This document shows positions 46,137 through 56,574 of a DNA stretch of 64,000 nucleotides, piece by piece. The notes beneath the pieces are model-generated. The model had not been told where the DNA came from, searched no databases, and was given only the letters and a program-made list of their open reading frames with translations. Position 1 is the first letter of the stretch, and each line of letters opens with the position of its first letter. Source of the DNA: Affinundibacterium seohonense (GTDB taxonomy: Bacteria > Pseudomonadota > Gammaproteobacteria > Burkholderiales > Burkholderiaceae_D); NCBI RefSeq assembly GCF_014284305.1, contig NZ_JACOFW010000005.1, forward strand, positions 1 through 64,000, written 5' to 3'. The translations under genes and the position numbers were made by a program.

Positions 46137-47846
46137 ATGACACTAAAATCCATTTCACAACACCGCCACTCGACGCTGCGCCGAGCTCTACTAAGCAGCT
46201 TGGTAGCGATTACTCTTAGCAGTACTTGCCAAATCACATTTGCCGCCAATGAGCATGGCCCAAAAATCGCCAAAGCACCAAAACTCATTTTGGTATTGGT
46301 CGTCGATGGTTTGCCAAATGAGCAGGTACAACGATATCGCCACCAATTTGGTGAGGGTGGTTTTAAGCGTTTGATGGAACAAGGTGCGTGGTATGGGAAT
46401 GCACATCAGGCACATGGTGTTACCGTCACGGCCGTTGGTCATAGCGCGGTGTTAACTGGCGCTTATCCCTATCAGCATGGCATCATCGGAAATAGCTGGT
46501 TCGATCCCAACACGTCGTCTTCAGTTTACTGTACCGAAGATACACAACATACCTATATTGGCACGGAGACAAAGGCCAGTGATGGCACCTCGCCCGCGAA
46601 TTTGAAGGTCAGTACAGTTGGTGATGAATTGCGCTACGCTACCGGCAATCAATCCAAAGTATTGACCGTATCTGGCAAAGATCGCGGTGCGATTTTATTG
46701 GCTGGAAAAACCGGTACCGCGTATATGTTGATGAAGAAGACCGGTGGTTTTGCCAGCAGCACGTATTACATGAATCAGCATCCTGCCTGGCACACCACCT
46801 TCCATGCGAATAAGCCGCAAGATCGTTTTTATGGCAAACAATGGACAACCATGTTGCCCGAAGCGGCTTATCACGGTGATGCGCACGATGATCTGGTCGC
46901 ACCAGCCAATTCCAGTAGCAGCAAACGCTTTCCCTATACCTACGACAGTGCATCAGGAAAACCCGATGCTGAATATTACGAAAAATTATTCACCGGCCCT
47001 TACGTTGATGAACTCACTTTAGATTTCGCGCGTGCGGCGATTGATGGTGAACAATTAGGGAATAATCCAGCAGGTGTGACCGATGTCTTAGGCGTCAGTT
47101 TATCCAGCCATGATTATGTCAATCACACCTGGGGTCCAGAGAGCAAAATGTCACACGATCATTTGCAACGCTTGGATCGTTTATTAGCGAAATTTTTGAG
47201 TGATGTTGACAAGAAGGTCGGGCTAGACAATACCTTAGTTGTCCTCACGGCCGATCATGGTTTCGCCAACGTCCCTGAATTCTCAAAGAGTATCAAACGT
47301 GATGCGAATCGACTCGATGGCAGCAAAATATCAAGCGCATTGAATCAGCATTTAACAGAAAAATTCGGCGTCGAAAAACTCGTCCGTAAATGGTCAGCGC
47401 CCTACGTCTTCTTCGATTACAGCAAAGCGGAAGCAAAAGGTATCTCGCGCGCTGACTTAGAAAATACAGCTGCTCGCTTCATGATGAGTTACAACGGTAT
47501 CGCTGCAACTTATACACGTACCCAATTCGAAAACGGCCAACTACCGAATGACCGCATCAGCCGTCTGATGCAGAGAGCATGGCATAAACAATTGTCAGGT
47601 GACCTGACGGTCGTCGTCAAACCTTACTGGTACTTCGGTTCCACGAATTCTGGCACGTCACACGGCACGCCATATACTTACGACACCAATGTACCGCTGA
47701 TCATCATGGGCAAACCTTGGATCAAAGCAGGTGCATATGGCCAGTATGCCGAGGTGATGGATATTGCGCCGACCTTGTCCCATTTATTACGCATCCGATT
47801 ACCATCAGGTTCGGAAGGACGCGTATTGACTGAGACTTTGAAGTAA
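46137..47846 (+). CDS. PafA-type alkaline phosphatase
   Basis: A 569-residue secreted phosphate monoesterase of the alkaline phosphatase superfamily that uses a threonine nucleophile. Signal peptide to about residue 36. Candidate metal and active-site residues: Asp57 (VVDGLP), Thr98 (TAVGH), Asn119 (GNSW), Lys181 and Arg183 (GKDRG), Asp326 and His330 (SSHDYVNH), Asp373 and His374 (TADHG), His509 (TSHGT). The spacings (41, 21, 62, 4, 47) match those I recall for Elizabethkingia PafA (D38, T79, N100, K162/R164, D305/H309, D352/H353). It would release phosphate in the periplasm without the Pho-type enzyme. The start lacks a strong ribosome-binding site. Confidence 0.9.
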   Translation: MTLKSISQHRHSTLRRALLSSLVAITLSSTCQITFAANEHGPKIAKAPKLILVLVVDGLPNEQVQRYRHQFGEGGFKRLMEQGAWYGNAHQAHGVTVTAVGHSAVLTGAYPYQHGIIGNSWFDPNTSSSVYCTEDTQHTYIGTETKASDGTSPANLKVSTVGDELRYATGNQSKVLTVSGKDRGAILLAGKTGTAYMLMKKTGGFASSTYYMNQHPAWHTTFHANKPQDRFYGKQWTTMLPEAAYHGDAHDDLVAPANSSSSKRFPYTYDSASGKPDAEYYEKLFTGPYVDELTLDFARAAIDGEQLGNNPAGVTDVLGVSLSSHDYVNHTWGPESKMSHDHLQRLDRLLAKFLSDVDKKVGLDNTLVVLTADHGFANVPEFSKSIKRDANRLDGSKISSALNQHLTEKFGVEKLVRKWSAPYVFFDYSKAEAKGISRADLENTAARFMMSYNGIAATYTRTQFENGQLPNDRISRLMQRAWHKQLSGDLTVVVKPYWYFGSTNSGTSHGTPYTYDTNVPLIIMGKPWIKAGAYGQYAEVMDIAPTLSHLLRIRLPSGSEGRVLTETLK

Positions 47847-47859
47847 ACTTAAAGACGTA

Positions 47860-47908
47860 AAAAAGCCGCAAGCTCTTCGCGTTCAAACGCAGCGCTTGCG
47901 GCTTTTTT
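47860..47908. terminator. Bidirectional terminator between convergent genes
   Basis: 14-bp arms AAAAAGCCGCAAGC (47860-47873) and complement (47894-47907) between the stop of the PafA-type gene and the stop of the peptide transporter; A-rich and T-rich ends suit both strands. Confidence 0.85.
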
Positions 47909-47919
47909 TGTGGCGATAT

Positions 47920-49482
47920 TTATGCCTTGCGATAGTTATCCAACATTCGATAATTACGTGCATACATCGCAAATAGGAACGCAGCAAAGAGACAGAAGCC
48001 CGCGAAGAAGAACATCTGGAATGCCGTCACACTAAGCCCCAAAGATTCAATATAAGTCGTGACCGCCGCCCCCTTCACACTGGAGTTTGCGAGCAAAACC
48101 CACAAATTACCGACCGTCACGGACAAATACCAAAAACTCGTAATCACGCCCTTCATCGACAATGGCGCTTGACTGTAAGCAAATTCCAAGCCCGTCGCTG
48201 AAACTAACACTTCGCCAAAAGTCATCAGTGCATACGGAATAATTTGCCAGACAATCGTGATTGGATCGCCACCATCAATCGCTAATTGCAATCCACCCAC
48301 AACGATCCACGCCAGACCAGTAAACGCAATGCCAGTTCCCATACGGCGCAAAGCGGTAACCTTGACACCAGCGCTATTGAGCATCGGATACAAGACAAAA
48401 TTATTAAATGGAATCAAGATCATCACCAACAAAGGATTGAGCGCTTGCATCATGGACGACTGAAATCATTCTGGCTTAGTCATATGATCCGCTTGCAATA
48501 CCCAAGTCGAGGCTTTCTGATCAAACAAGGACCAAAACGGCGTAATCAACGCGAACAACACCAATAAGCGCAGCACATTACGCACACCGTCAATCGCTTC
48601 ATCAGGATGTTGACCACGGACACGGTCCAATTGTATCCAAGCCCCGACACCACCAAAACCCATTACCAACACCAAGGCAGAACACAAAGCCGACACTACG
48701 CCGATCTGTGGGATGAAATACAGACCGACCAAGGCTAGTGCGAAACCAATGACGGTCAACCACAAGCCTGGGCGACTATCTACACGACTCATTCCACGTG
48801 ACAAGATAGCGTGACGAATAACGACCAAAAACGCATGCGGATCATTACTCACAGGCGCTACACGTACATATTTTTTGCGTCCTAACCAAAATACAAACGT
48901 CGCGACGAACATCAATAAGCCCGGAATCCCAAACGCAACACTGGCACCGAACTTCTTTAAGAAAAATGGCATTAACAGCGATGCGAAAAAGGAGCCAAAA
49001 TTAATAATCCAATAAAAGCCATCAAACACTTTTTGCGCCAAGGAACGATTGGTCTGATCGAACTGATCGCCAATGAACGACGCCACCAAAGGCTTAATCC
49101 CGCCGGAGCCGAGTGCGATTAAAAACAGGCCGGTGTAAAAACCATTTTTGTTATGCTCAAACATCGCCAGACAGGCATGTCCGGCGCAGTACACCAGACT
49201 TAACCAAAGTATCGTGTTGTACTTACCAAAAACACGATCAGCCAACCAACCACCTAATAGAGGAAAGAAATACACGCCAATAACAAAGGTGTGAAAAATG
49301 TCTTTGGCCTCGCCTTTGCGCATATCTTCTGGAATCGACAACAGCAAACTGGTCATCAAGAACATGGTCAAAATATTGCGCATGCCGTAAAAACTAAATC
49401 GTTCGCAACCTTCATTGGCAATGATGAAGGGAATTTGCTTAGGCATCGTTGGTGCTGAGTTTGGTAGCACTGAAGTACTCAT
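47920..49482 (-). pseudogene. POT-family peptide transporter interrupted by in-frame TGA
   Basis: A proton-dependent oligopeptide transporter whose frame is intact over about 520 codons except for a TGA at 48468-48466. The upstream part (338 codons, 49482-48466) has CERFSFYGM, GGIKPLVASFIGDQF and FYWIINFGS; the downstream part (48465-47920) has ALNPLLVMILIP and EVLVSATGLEFAYSQ, exactly what follows in full-length relatives. The codon reads as TGA where TGG (Trp, KPE-W-FQSSMMQ) would restore the protein. The second part has ATG 12 nt past the stop, so reinitiation is possible. Single-base nonsense mutation is simplest; sequencing error and read-through are alternatives. The start follows AAGAAGAG. 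Confidence 0.85.
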
Positions 49483-49524
49483 ATTGTGGTTTTCTTTCTC
49501 TTCTTGGTACTAATATTAGATAGC

Positions 49525-49550
49525 GTAACGGCCTCTGAAGAGGCCGTTAC
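49525..49550. repeat. 10-bp dyad between RND and POT genes
   Basis: Arms GTAACGGCCT (49525-49534) and complement (49541-49550) with a 6-nt loop lie between the RND stop and the POT start. No clear T tract follows on the minus strand, so it is either a weak terminator of the RND operon or an operator for the transporter gene. Confidence 0.45.
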
Positions 49551-49611
49551 AGAACATTTTTCTGTTCTTACACATTTGCAGAAACGTCAGTGAAGACGTC
49601 AATCTGACATC

Positions 49612-52600
49612 TTATTTTTGGTGACTATAGCGCCCTTTACCAGAAATGATTCCGAATAAGGCCATCAACAAACGATACACCAAACGCACGAAAATCAATG
49701 TCAAGATCGCTTCGATCAAAGTCACGATGAAGGCAAAGAACGCATTCCAGCGTTGCGCTCGACGTCCATACTTGGCAATCATGCGATCACGTGCAATCTC
49801 GATACTGTCGTAAAAAGTTGGCACGACCAACAGCGTGAGTAACGTCGAGGTAATCGTGCCACCGATAATCGCAATCGCCAAAGGACGATAAAATTCGCCA
49901 CCCTCGCCAACCCCAATCGCCACTGGCAACATACCGGCAATCAACGCAAACGTGGTCATCAAAATCGGCCGCAAACGCATACGACCTGCATACATTAGAG
50001 CCTCTTCACGACCGACTCCCTCAGCTTCCCGTTTGCGCGCGCAGTCGAGCAAGAGAATCGCATTCTTCGCAACCAAGCCCATCAACATAATAATACCGAT
50101 GAAGCTCATTAGATTGAGTGTGCCGTTGGTCAATAACAAAGCGACCACAACACCAATCAGACTCAATGGCAAAGACAACATGACTGCACCAGGTGCGGTA
50201 AATGAACCGAACTGCATCACCAAAATCAAATACATTAAACCGATACCCATGACCAGCGCTATCGTCATTTCCGTAAACAATTCACTTTGATTACGTGCAG
50301 AACCCGCTAACTCAATCCCGTAACCTGCTGGGAAATTAATCGCCTTGGCGATCTTTAATGCTTCAGATGTCACTTCACCTGGCGAACGACCTTGGACATT
50401 GGCAGAGACCGCGATCATGCGCTTGCCGTCCGCATGTTCAATCCTTGAAGGACCTTTGCCCATGGTGATCGTGGCGATTTGTTCTAACGGCACCATCTTA
50501 TCGGCACCAGTCACCGCGATCGGTAAGGTCTCGATGTTGTCGGCACTGACGCGATCTTCAGGATGCAAACGCACTGATACGTCACGAGTTTCGCCAGTTG
50601 GATCAACCCAATCACCAACTTCTACCCCGGCGAAAGCGACGCGCAGAGCCTGTGCCGCATCACTGGAGGAGATGCCCAATGAATTCGCCAGACCACGGTT
50701 CAATTCAATCTGCAGCTCATCTTTAGGATCTTGTTCCGACAAACCAACGTCGACAGCGCCCGGGACTTTACGTAATTTTTCCATAAAGTCGCTGGTGATC
50801 TCCATTAATTTGCGTGAGTCTTCACCAGAGAAACGAATCTGTACTGGCTTACCACCACCGTTATTCAAATCGTCCTGCACCACATATTCCGCACCAACCA
50901 AAGTGCCCACGGCGGCGCGCAAAGCCACTGCGACTTGTGCTGCTGAACGCTTACGTTCTGTACTCTTACCAATATCCACATACACCCGACCACCCGTGAT
51001 ATTGATACTACTATTGGTCGCTACCGTCTCAGGTAAGGTCCGCGCCAGCTCTGCTGCTTTTTCCACTTTCAAACGAGAATATTCGAGGCTGGAACTAGAA
51101 GGTGTACGTACGCTGATCATGATGGTGCCACTATCAGAGGCTGGTAAGAAACTGGTGCCACCAAACATGCCATGCAATACCAGTGCAGAGACAAAACTCA
51201 ACATCGCAATGACTGCCATCCAACGACGATGGTGTAATGCCCAGGCGATCACGCTGCCGTAGGCTTCGGCTTTACTGTCGAACCATTTATTGAAGCGTTC
51301 CAATACGGCACTGATGCCTGTTTTTGGCTGTAAATGATGGCCGATCGGATCACCCCAGAACGCCGACAGCATAGGATCAAGCGTAAAGGAGATAAACAAG
51401 CTCACCATGACTGATGATGTCACCGTCAAAGCAAAAGGGCGGAACCATTCACCAGAAACGCCGGGCATAAACGCCACCGGAATAAACACTGCCATAATCG
51501 AAAAGGTCGTCGCGGCAACTGCCAAACCAATTTCAGCCGTACCATTTAAGGCGGCAGTGCGACGGTCCGAACCATTTTCCATGTGGCGTACAATATTTTC
51601 CCGCACCACAATGGCATCATCGATCAGCACACCAATTGCTAAAGACAGGCCAAGCAAAGTCATAAAATTGAGTGTAAAGCCACACAGCCAAACCGCGATA
51701 AATGCAGCGATCACAGAGGTAGGCAAACTCAATGCAGTAATCAAAGTCGAACGCCATGAATTCAAAAATACGTAGACCACAAAGATCGTCAAAACTGCAC
51801 CAAAGATCAATGACTCAATGACGTTATTTAAATTTTTCTGCGCGTTTTTACCACCATCTTGGGTAATCTCAAGTTTGGTCCCTTCGGGCAGAGTTTTATT
51901 GATTTCATCGACTTGCTTGCGAATTTTGTTAGCAACAGAAACGGTACTCGCATCACGTGACTTCATCACCATGATACCGACATTCGGATTGCCATTACGG
52001 ACGCTAAAACCATTGATTTCGGCAAAATCATCTTTGATCGTTGCCACCTGAGCCAATCGGATTACTTCACCACCACGACGTTTGACCACGATTTGTTCAA
52101 ATTCTGCTGGAGACTCTAAACGACCGACCAAGCGTATGCTTTTTTCATCCATCGTTCCGCGCACTTTACCAACTGGTGCAGTCGAGTTTTGGGTGCGTAA
52201 AGCCGAAACCACTTCCGAAACCGACACATTAAATTCACGCAGTTTTTGGGCTCGCAATAACACACTCAATTCGCGTTTCAGTGAGCCATTGACCGTCACC
52301 ACGGCGACGCCATCGACACCACGGAATCGATCTGATAAGTCATCTTCAGCTAAACGTGAAATCTCAGCATGCGTCTTAGTTTTCGACGACAAGGCCAATT
52401 GCATAATGGGTTGATCATTCGGATCACGCCGTTCAATAATTGGCTCGCGCATTTCAGTCGGCAATTTATAACGTACGGAAGCAATCGCATTGCGCACATC
52501 ATCCGACGCCTCGATCATGTTACGGTCGAAGTTAAAGCGCAAAGAAAAATACGCACCACCCTCACTAGCCGACGCATTCAATTGGGTAACGCCAGAAATG

Positions 52601-52818
52601 CTTTGCAAAGATTTCTCGATACGATTGACAATCTCACGCTCTACCGTTTCAGGCGAAGCACCTGGATATGGTACAGAGACGCCCAGCACAGGTTCTTGCA
52701 CGTTCGGAATTTCGTTGACCCGCAGTTTCGACAAGGCCAGTAAACCAACGCACATCAGGGCGATGATAATGACAATAGTCGCAACCGGTCTCTTAATACT
52801 AAAGTCGGATAAGAACAT
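49612..52818 (-). CDS. RND multidrug efflux permease (HAE1 family)
   Basis: A 1068-residue inner-membrane pump, driven by proton flow and working as a trimer with the adaptor and an outer-membrane channel. Twelve transmembrane helices in two halves, with porter-domain repeats. The proton-relay acids are present in helix 4 as GVLIDDAIVV. FSIKRPVATIV opens the protein, as in HAE1 pumps. The C-terminus has an extra segment of about 45 residues with one more hydrophobic stretch (ILTLIFVRLVYRLLMAL) after the normal end. It starts 1 bp after the adaptor stop. Substrates unknown; no outer-membrane factor is seen in the operon. Confidence 0.93.
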   Translation of the reverse strand: MFLSDFSIKRPVATIVIIIALMCVGLLALSKLRVNEIPNVQEPVLGVSVPYPGASPETVEREIVNRIEKSLQSISGVTQLNASASEGGAYFSLRFNFDRNMIEASDDVRNAIASVRYKLPTEMREPIIERRDPNDQPIMQLALSSKTKTHAEISRLAEDDLSDRFRGVDGVAVVTVNGSLKRELSVLLRAQKLREFNVSVSEVVSALRTQNSTAPVGKVRGTMDEKSIRLVGRLESPAEFEQIVVKRRGGEVIRLAQVATIKDDFAEINGFSVRNGNPNVGIMVMKSRDASTVSVANKIRKQVDEINKTLPEGTKLEITQDGGKNAQKNLNNVIESLIFGAVLTIFVVYVFLNSWRSTLITALSLPTSVIAAFIAVWLCGFTLNFMTLLGLSLAIGVLIDDAIVVRENIVRHMENGSDRRTAALNGTAEIGLAVAATTFSIMAVFIPVAFMPGVSGEWFRPFALTVTSSVMVSLFISFTLDPMLSAFWGDPIGHHLQPKTGISAVLERFNKWFDSKAEAYGSVIAWALHHRRWMAVIAMLSFVSALVLHGMFGGTSFLPASDSGTIMISVRTPSSSSLEYSRLKVEKAAELARTLPETVATNSSINITGGRVYVDIGKSTERKRSAAQVAVALRAAVGTLVGAEYVVQDDLNNGGGKPVQIRFSGEDSRKLMEITSDFMEKLRKVPGAVDVGLSEQDPKDELQIELNRGLANSLGISSSDAAQALRVAFAGVEVGDWVDPTGETRDVSVRLHPEDRVSADNIETLPIAVTGADKMVPLEQIATITMGKGPSRIEHADGKRMIAVSANVQGRSPGEVTSEALKIAKAINFPAGYGIELAGSARNQSELFTEMTIALVMGIGLMYLILVMQFGSFTAPGAVMLSLPLSLIGVVVALLLTNGTLNLMSFIGIIMLMGLVAKNAILLLDCARKREAEGVGREEALMYAGRMRLRPILMTTFALIAGMLPVAIGVGEGGEFYRPLAIAIIGGTITSTLLTLLVVPTFYDSIEIARDRMIAKYGRRAQRWNAFFAFIVTLIEAILTLIFVRLVYRLLMALFGIISGKGRYSHQK

Positions 52819-52819
52819 A

Positions 52820-54019
52820 TTATTTTCCTGTCGCAGAGGCGGGTGCGGAAGCGCTAGCTGGAACCGATGCAGCTACATTACTAGCTGCGGCAGGTATGGG
52901 ACTTGCAGCGGCGGCATTACCTGCAGAGGCAACAAATAGCACTTTTGTACCGTCTTTAAAGGTTGAGAGAGGCTGACGTAAGACTTTGTCACCTTTCTGC
53001 AAACCAGCGGTAATTGCAAAGTCACCACGGCGGACGTCACGCTCGCCCAGCACAACGGCAACCCGCTTCAACACTCCTTCTTGTACCGCCCACACATAGC
53101 TCTTATCACCATCACGGATTACCGCCGAATTAATGATGGTCAAGGCTTCGGTACTGCCAGCTTCAATACGTCCTTCGGCATACAGACCGGAGACGTGAGG
53201 CTGGTCTTTGCCAACGAAATCAACCAAGACTTCGACCTGACGTGTGGTCGCATTCGCGGCTGGATCTACCCGTCGAACTTTACCGATGAATTGTTGATCG
53301 TAGCCATTGATACGAAAGCTCACAGCCTGCCCGGCTTTAACCGAGGTCACCGCATCAGCGGAGATCAAGCCTTGAAAACGCAAACTATTGGGATCAATCA
53401 CTTTCATGATTTCTTTACCGATTTGCGCGGTGTCGCCATTGGAAACTTTACGCTCACTGACGATGCCATCAAAAGGCGCGCGGATTTCGGTACGTTGCGT
53501 CTGTTGACGAGCAGCGACCGCGCGTGCTTTGGCAGCGACTAATTCGCTCTGTGAATTATTACGGCGAATCTCCGCATCTTCTAATGCTTGCATTGATGTC
53601 ATGCCCGACGCGCGCAAGGTTTTTAATCGTTCTAACTGGCGTTCCGATTGATCCAAGCTCTGTTGTGCAGCACGGGCGGCCTGTTCACTAGAGGCAAGCT
53701 GATCGCGAAAACTAGTGTCATCAAGACGCGCCAACAAATCGCCTTTGCGTACGGCTTCACCATTTTCCTTCAAAACTTGCATCACGATGGCTGACACTTC
53801 AGCGCGTAAATCTGCTTTCCGCTCAGGCTGAATTGAACCTGTAATCACCGGACCGGAGGCGAGTGCATTATTTTGTATCGTGACATAATCTTCGGCGGTA
53901 ATCTGTAGAGGTCGTTCTACATTTGCAGTCTTATCAGATACTTTACTATCCTTTGCCCCTTGTCCGCATGCCGCTAAAGCAAGGCATAAAGTGAGGATAA
54001 GTAAACTTGGTCGCGACAT
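52820..54019 (-). CDS. RND efflux periplasmic adaptor lipoprotein
   Basis: A 399-residue membrane fusion protein. Lipobox LAAC puts lipidated Cys at residue 18. Lipoyl/hairpin pattern: VLKENGEAVRKGDLLARLDD, coiled-coil hairpin rich in Gln/Arg/Ala (about 100-160), RAPFDGIVSERKVSNGD, beta-barrel region after that and an Ala/Ser/Pro-rich C-terminal tail. The ATG at 54019 follows GGAGG; a longer in-frame start adds residues before the signal peptide and is unlikely. Upstream lies a terminator at 54194 that belongs to the fasciclin gene. Confidence 0.92.
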   Translation of the reverse strand: MSRPSLLILTLCLALAACGQGAKDSKVSDKTANVERPLQITAEDYVTIQNNALASGPVITGSIQPERKADLRAEVSAIVMQVLKENGEAVRKGDLLARLDDTSFRDQLASSEQAARAAQQSLDQSERQLERLKTLRASGMTSMQALEDAEIRRNNSQSELVAAKARAVAARQQTQRTEIRAPFDGIVSERKVSNGDTAQIGKEIMKVIDPNSLRFQGLISADAVTSVKAGQAVSFRINGYDQQFIGKVRRVDPAANATTRQVEVLVDFVGKDQPHVSGLYAEGRIEAGSTEALTIINSAVIRDGDKSYVWAVQEGVLKRVAVVLGERDVRRGDFAITAGLQKGDKVLRQPLSTFKDGTKVLFVASAGNAAAASPIPAAASNVAASVPASASAPASATGK

Positions 54020-54193
54020 ATTAAAACCTCCGAAAATAGAATCAGTCTTTGAACCCGCTACCATACGTAAAGTTCAATATTTTGTCACGAGAACCTTTGA
54101 TCAATTGGCTAGGTCGACACAAAATATTCGTAAAAAACCAAGACCTTACAGAATACCCGCCAAAACAAAAATTGATTTTGAATTAATAGAACA

Positions 54194-54227
54194 AAAAAAC
54201 GACCATCAATATTGACGGTCGTTTTTT
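54194..54227. terminator. Terminator downstream of the fasciclin gene
   Basis: Arms AAAAAACGACC (54194-54204) and complement (54217-54227) with an inner TCAATATTGA palindrome. It is A-rich on one side and T-rich on the other and serves the minus-strand fasciclin gene (stop 54371). Confidence 0.8.
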
Positions 54228-54370
54228 CTATAAATTGTCACGCTCTTCCACTAGTATATGTCGTTACACGATACGTTTTGCAAATTAGCCAATCAAATTT
54301 ACTCAACGATGTTGACCTAGCAAGCAAGGTGTAAAACATTCGCTAGCAGAAAGTGGCTATACGAATACCA

Positions 54371-54826
54371 TTATTTTGGGATGATTACGGTATCAATTAC
54401 GTGGATAACACCATTGTCAGCCACGATATCTGTTGCTGTGACCGTCGCATTATCAACTTTCACACCGCCAGCAGTTGTTACTGTGAAAGATGCGCCTTGC
54501 ACTGTTTTCACTTTGCCTGCTTTCACATCAGCAGCCATCACCTTGCCAGCAACGACGTGATACGTTAATACGGCAGTCAGTTTTGCTTTATCTTTCAACA
54601 AAGCATCGAGATCCGCCTTTGGAATCTTGGCAAATGCCGCATCAGTTGGAGCGAATACAGTGAATGGACCTTTACCTTTTAAAGTATCGATCAGACCAGC
54701 AGCTTTCAACGCAGTCGCTAGTGTAGTGAAGTTGCCGGCACCAACAGCAGTGTCAACGATGTCTTTAGCTTGCACAGAGAAAGTTGCAGCGATGCTCAAA
54801 ATGGAAGCGAGAATAATACGTTTCAT
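54371..54826 (-). CDS. Secreted fasciclin (FAS1) domain protein
   Basis: A 151-residue single-FAS1-domain protein with a signal peptide (cleavage near VQA-KD, about residue 20). FAS1 hallmarks: [14 protein letters not shown] (H1), the [10 protein letters not shown] (YH motif) and [13 protein letters not shown] (H2). Such domains act in adhesion or matrix binding; in bacteria the role is poorly known. The ATG at 54826 follows AAGGGGTA; a longer frame of 32 residues upstream is not signal-like. It is preceded by a 623-bp gap, suggesting its own promoter. Confidence 0.92.
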   Translation of the reverse strand: MKRIILASILSIAATFSVQAKDIVDTAVGAGNFTTLATALKAAGLIDTLKGKGPFTVFAPTDAAFAKIPKADLDALLKDKAKLTAVLTYHVVAGKVMAADVKAGKVKTVQGASFTVTTAGGVKVDNATVTATDIVADNGVIHVIDTVIIPK

Positions 54827-55449
54827 AACATACCCCTTAGTAGATGGATTTAGCTTAACAACAGAAACTGAATATAAATTATTTGGATTTGTACCTAATG
54901 GAGAATCAACACGAATCTGCAATCTCTCCGTTTTTGCGCTACTTGATTTACAACGCCATCGAATCTTATACTAATCAGTAAAATTGTCTACCGATTAGTA
55001 TCATTTAATACCGCTAAGTATCGCGTCGTTTTGAACCGCTATGGAACGCATAGTTTCCAGTGGAGTTTGGCGCAACGGCGCAGGTCGACAACGTTTCAAA
55101 TAAGCCAATAGAAAGCGAAGCTTGGTGCCCTCTGAGTTAACATATCGACTACATAAGGGATTCGTGTTTACCGGAAACGAACGACGAATCTCGCAACAGC
55201 ACCCATGAAAGGCGCCTCAATAGAAAGCACTATTCGTCGAACTCAATCACGAATCCAACTTGAGTTTATAAGGTCTTACCCGTATACTTCTGCGCGCGTG
55301 ACACAATCACCGTTTCTTCGCCGGCTACCCGCTTGGTGAAAACTTGATTTACCAACCATTTTTCCTTTTCATCCATTCATTTTTTTTGCGGCACTGGATC
55401 AAACTGGCGCATCTGCCAAATTGCACCACATCCGCGCGGAGCCATAAGC
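54827..55449. other. 623-bp region without a recognisable gene
   Basis: Between the divergent fasciclin and leucine dehydrogenase genes. No coding frame looks real on either strand, and no tRNA or repeat was seen. It presumably holds the promoters of both genes. Confidence 0.5.
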
Positions 55450-56481
55450 ATGACCGCCTTTGTATTCAACGAAGTCAATTTTGACAATCACGAACAAGTA
55501 GTTTTCGCCTCTGAACCTAAGTCTGGCTTACGCGCCATCATCGCGGTTCACAACACAAATTTAGGTCCTGCCATGGGCGGTTGCCGTATGTGGAATTACG
55601 CCACAGAAGCCGAAGCAGTGCGCGACGTTTTACGCCTCTCCCGCGGCATGACTTACAAAAACGCCGTAGCTGGCCTGCCTATTGGCGGCGGTAAGAGCGT
55701 CATTATCGGCAATCCAAAAACAGATAAAACACCCGCTTTGTTTGAAGCGCTCGGCGAAGCCTTAGAACGTCTCGGTGGCCGTTACATCACCGCAGAAGAC
55801 GTCGGTACTAGTCCAGCGGACATGGCAAACGTCGCCAGCAAAACCAAATACGTCGCAGGTCTTGGCGATCGTGGCGATCCTTCCCCATTCACCGCATTAG
55901 GCTGTTTCGTTGGGGCACAGGCTGCCGTAAAACATCATTTCAAACGCGATTCCTTTGACGGTTTGACCGTTGCATTACAAGGTTTGGGTCACGTTGGTTA
56001 CGACTACGCACGCCGCCTGCACGAAGCTGGCGCAAAATTGGTGGTTGCCGATATCGATCAAAATTCTTTGAAGCGCGCACAAGAAGAATTCGGTGCAACA
56101 GTGGTCGACGTCAATGCCATCTACGACGTGGAAGCTGACATCTACGCCCCATGTGCTCTCGGTGCAACCTTGAATCCAGACACCATGAATCGTCTGAAAG
56201 TCAAGATCGTTGCAGGCGGTGCCAACAACCAATTAGCGACACCAGAAATCGGCGAAGTTTGCCGTCAAAAAGGTATCTTGTACGCGCCAGATTTCGTGAT
56301 CAATGCGGGTGGCATTATCAAAGTTTGCTACGAGTACAACAACACCCCAGAAGATGGCATGGATGCGCACGTACGTCGTATCGGCGATACATTATCTGAA
56401 GTGTTTGCTCGTGCAGATGCAGAAGGTGTACCGACTAGCGTGATCGCTGATCGTTTGGCTGAAGAGAAGTTTAAGAAGTAA
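55450..56481 (+). CDS. ldh: Leucine dehydrogenase (Glu/Leu/Phe/Val dehydrogenase family)
   Basis: A 343-residue NAD-dependent amino-acid dehydrogenase that deaminates branched-chain amino acids to 2-oxo acids. Substrate-side lysines in GMTYKNAVAG (Lys70) and the GGGK motif (Lys82); Rossmann motif GLGHVG at 178-183 followed by an acid for NAD. The compact size and lack of the long N-terminal domain of glutamate dehydrogenases support Leu/Val specificity. GGAG lies 9 nt before the ATG. Terminator at 56517. It supplies carbon from peptides; pairs with peptidases elsewhere in the window only by theme. Confidence 0.88.
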   Translation: MTAFVFNEVNFDNHEQVVFASEPKSGLRAIIAVHNTNLGPAMGGCRMWNYATEAEAVRDVLRLSRGMTYKNAVAGLPIGGGKSVIIGNPKTDKTPALFEALGEALERLGGRYITAEDVGTSPADMANVASKTKYVAGLGDRGDPSPFTALGCFVGAQAAVKHHFKRDSFDGLTVALQGLGHVGYDYARRLHEAGAKLVVADIDQNSLKRAQEEFGATVVDVNAIYDVEADIYAPCALGATLNPDTMNRLKVKIVAGGANNQLATPEIGEVCRQKGILYAPDFVINAGGIIKVCYEYNNTPEDGMDAHVRRIGDTLSEVFARADAEGVPTSVIADRLAEEKFKK

Positions 56482-56516
56482 ACCTAGATTGACCGATTTC
56501 GAGGTCATGACAGAAT

Positions 56517-56558
56517 AAAAAAACCCGAAGCATGAATCATGCTGCGGGTTTTTTTTCG
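56517..56558. terminator. Terminator after leucine dehydrogenase
   Basis: AAAAAAACCCG and its complement flank an AGCATG/CATGCT hairpin with one mismatched pair, ending in a long T run. It may also stop the convergent minus-strand gene (stop 56575). Confidence 0.85.
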
Positions 56559-56574
56559 CGCTACAAATTCCCAA

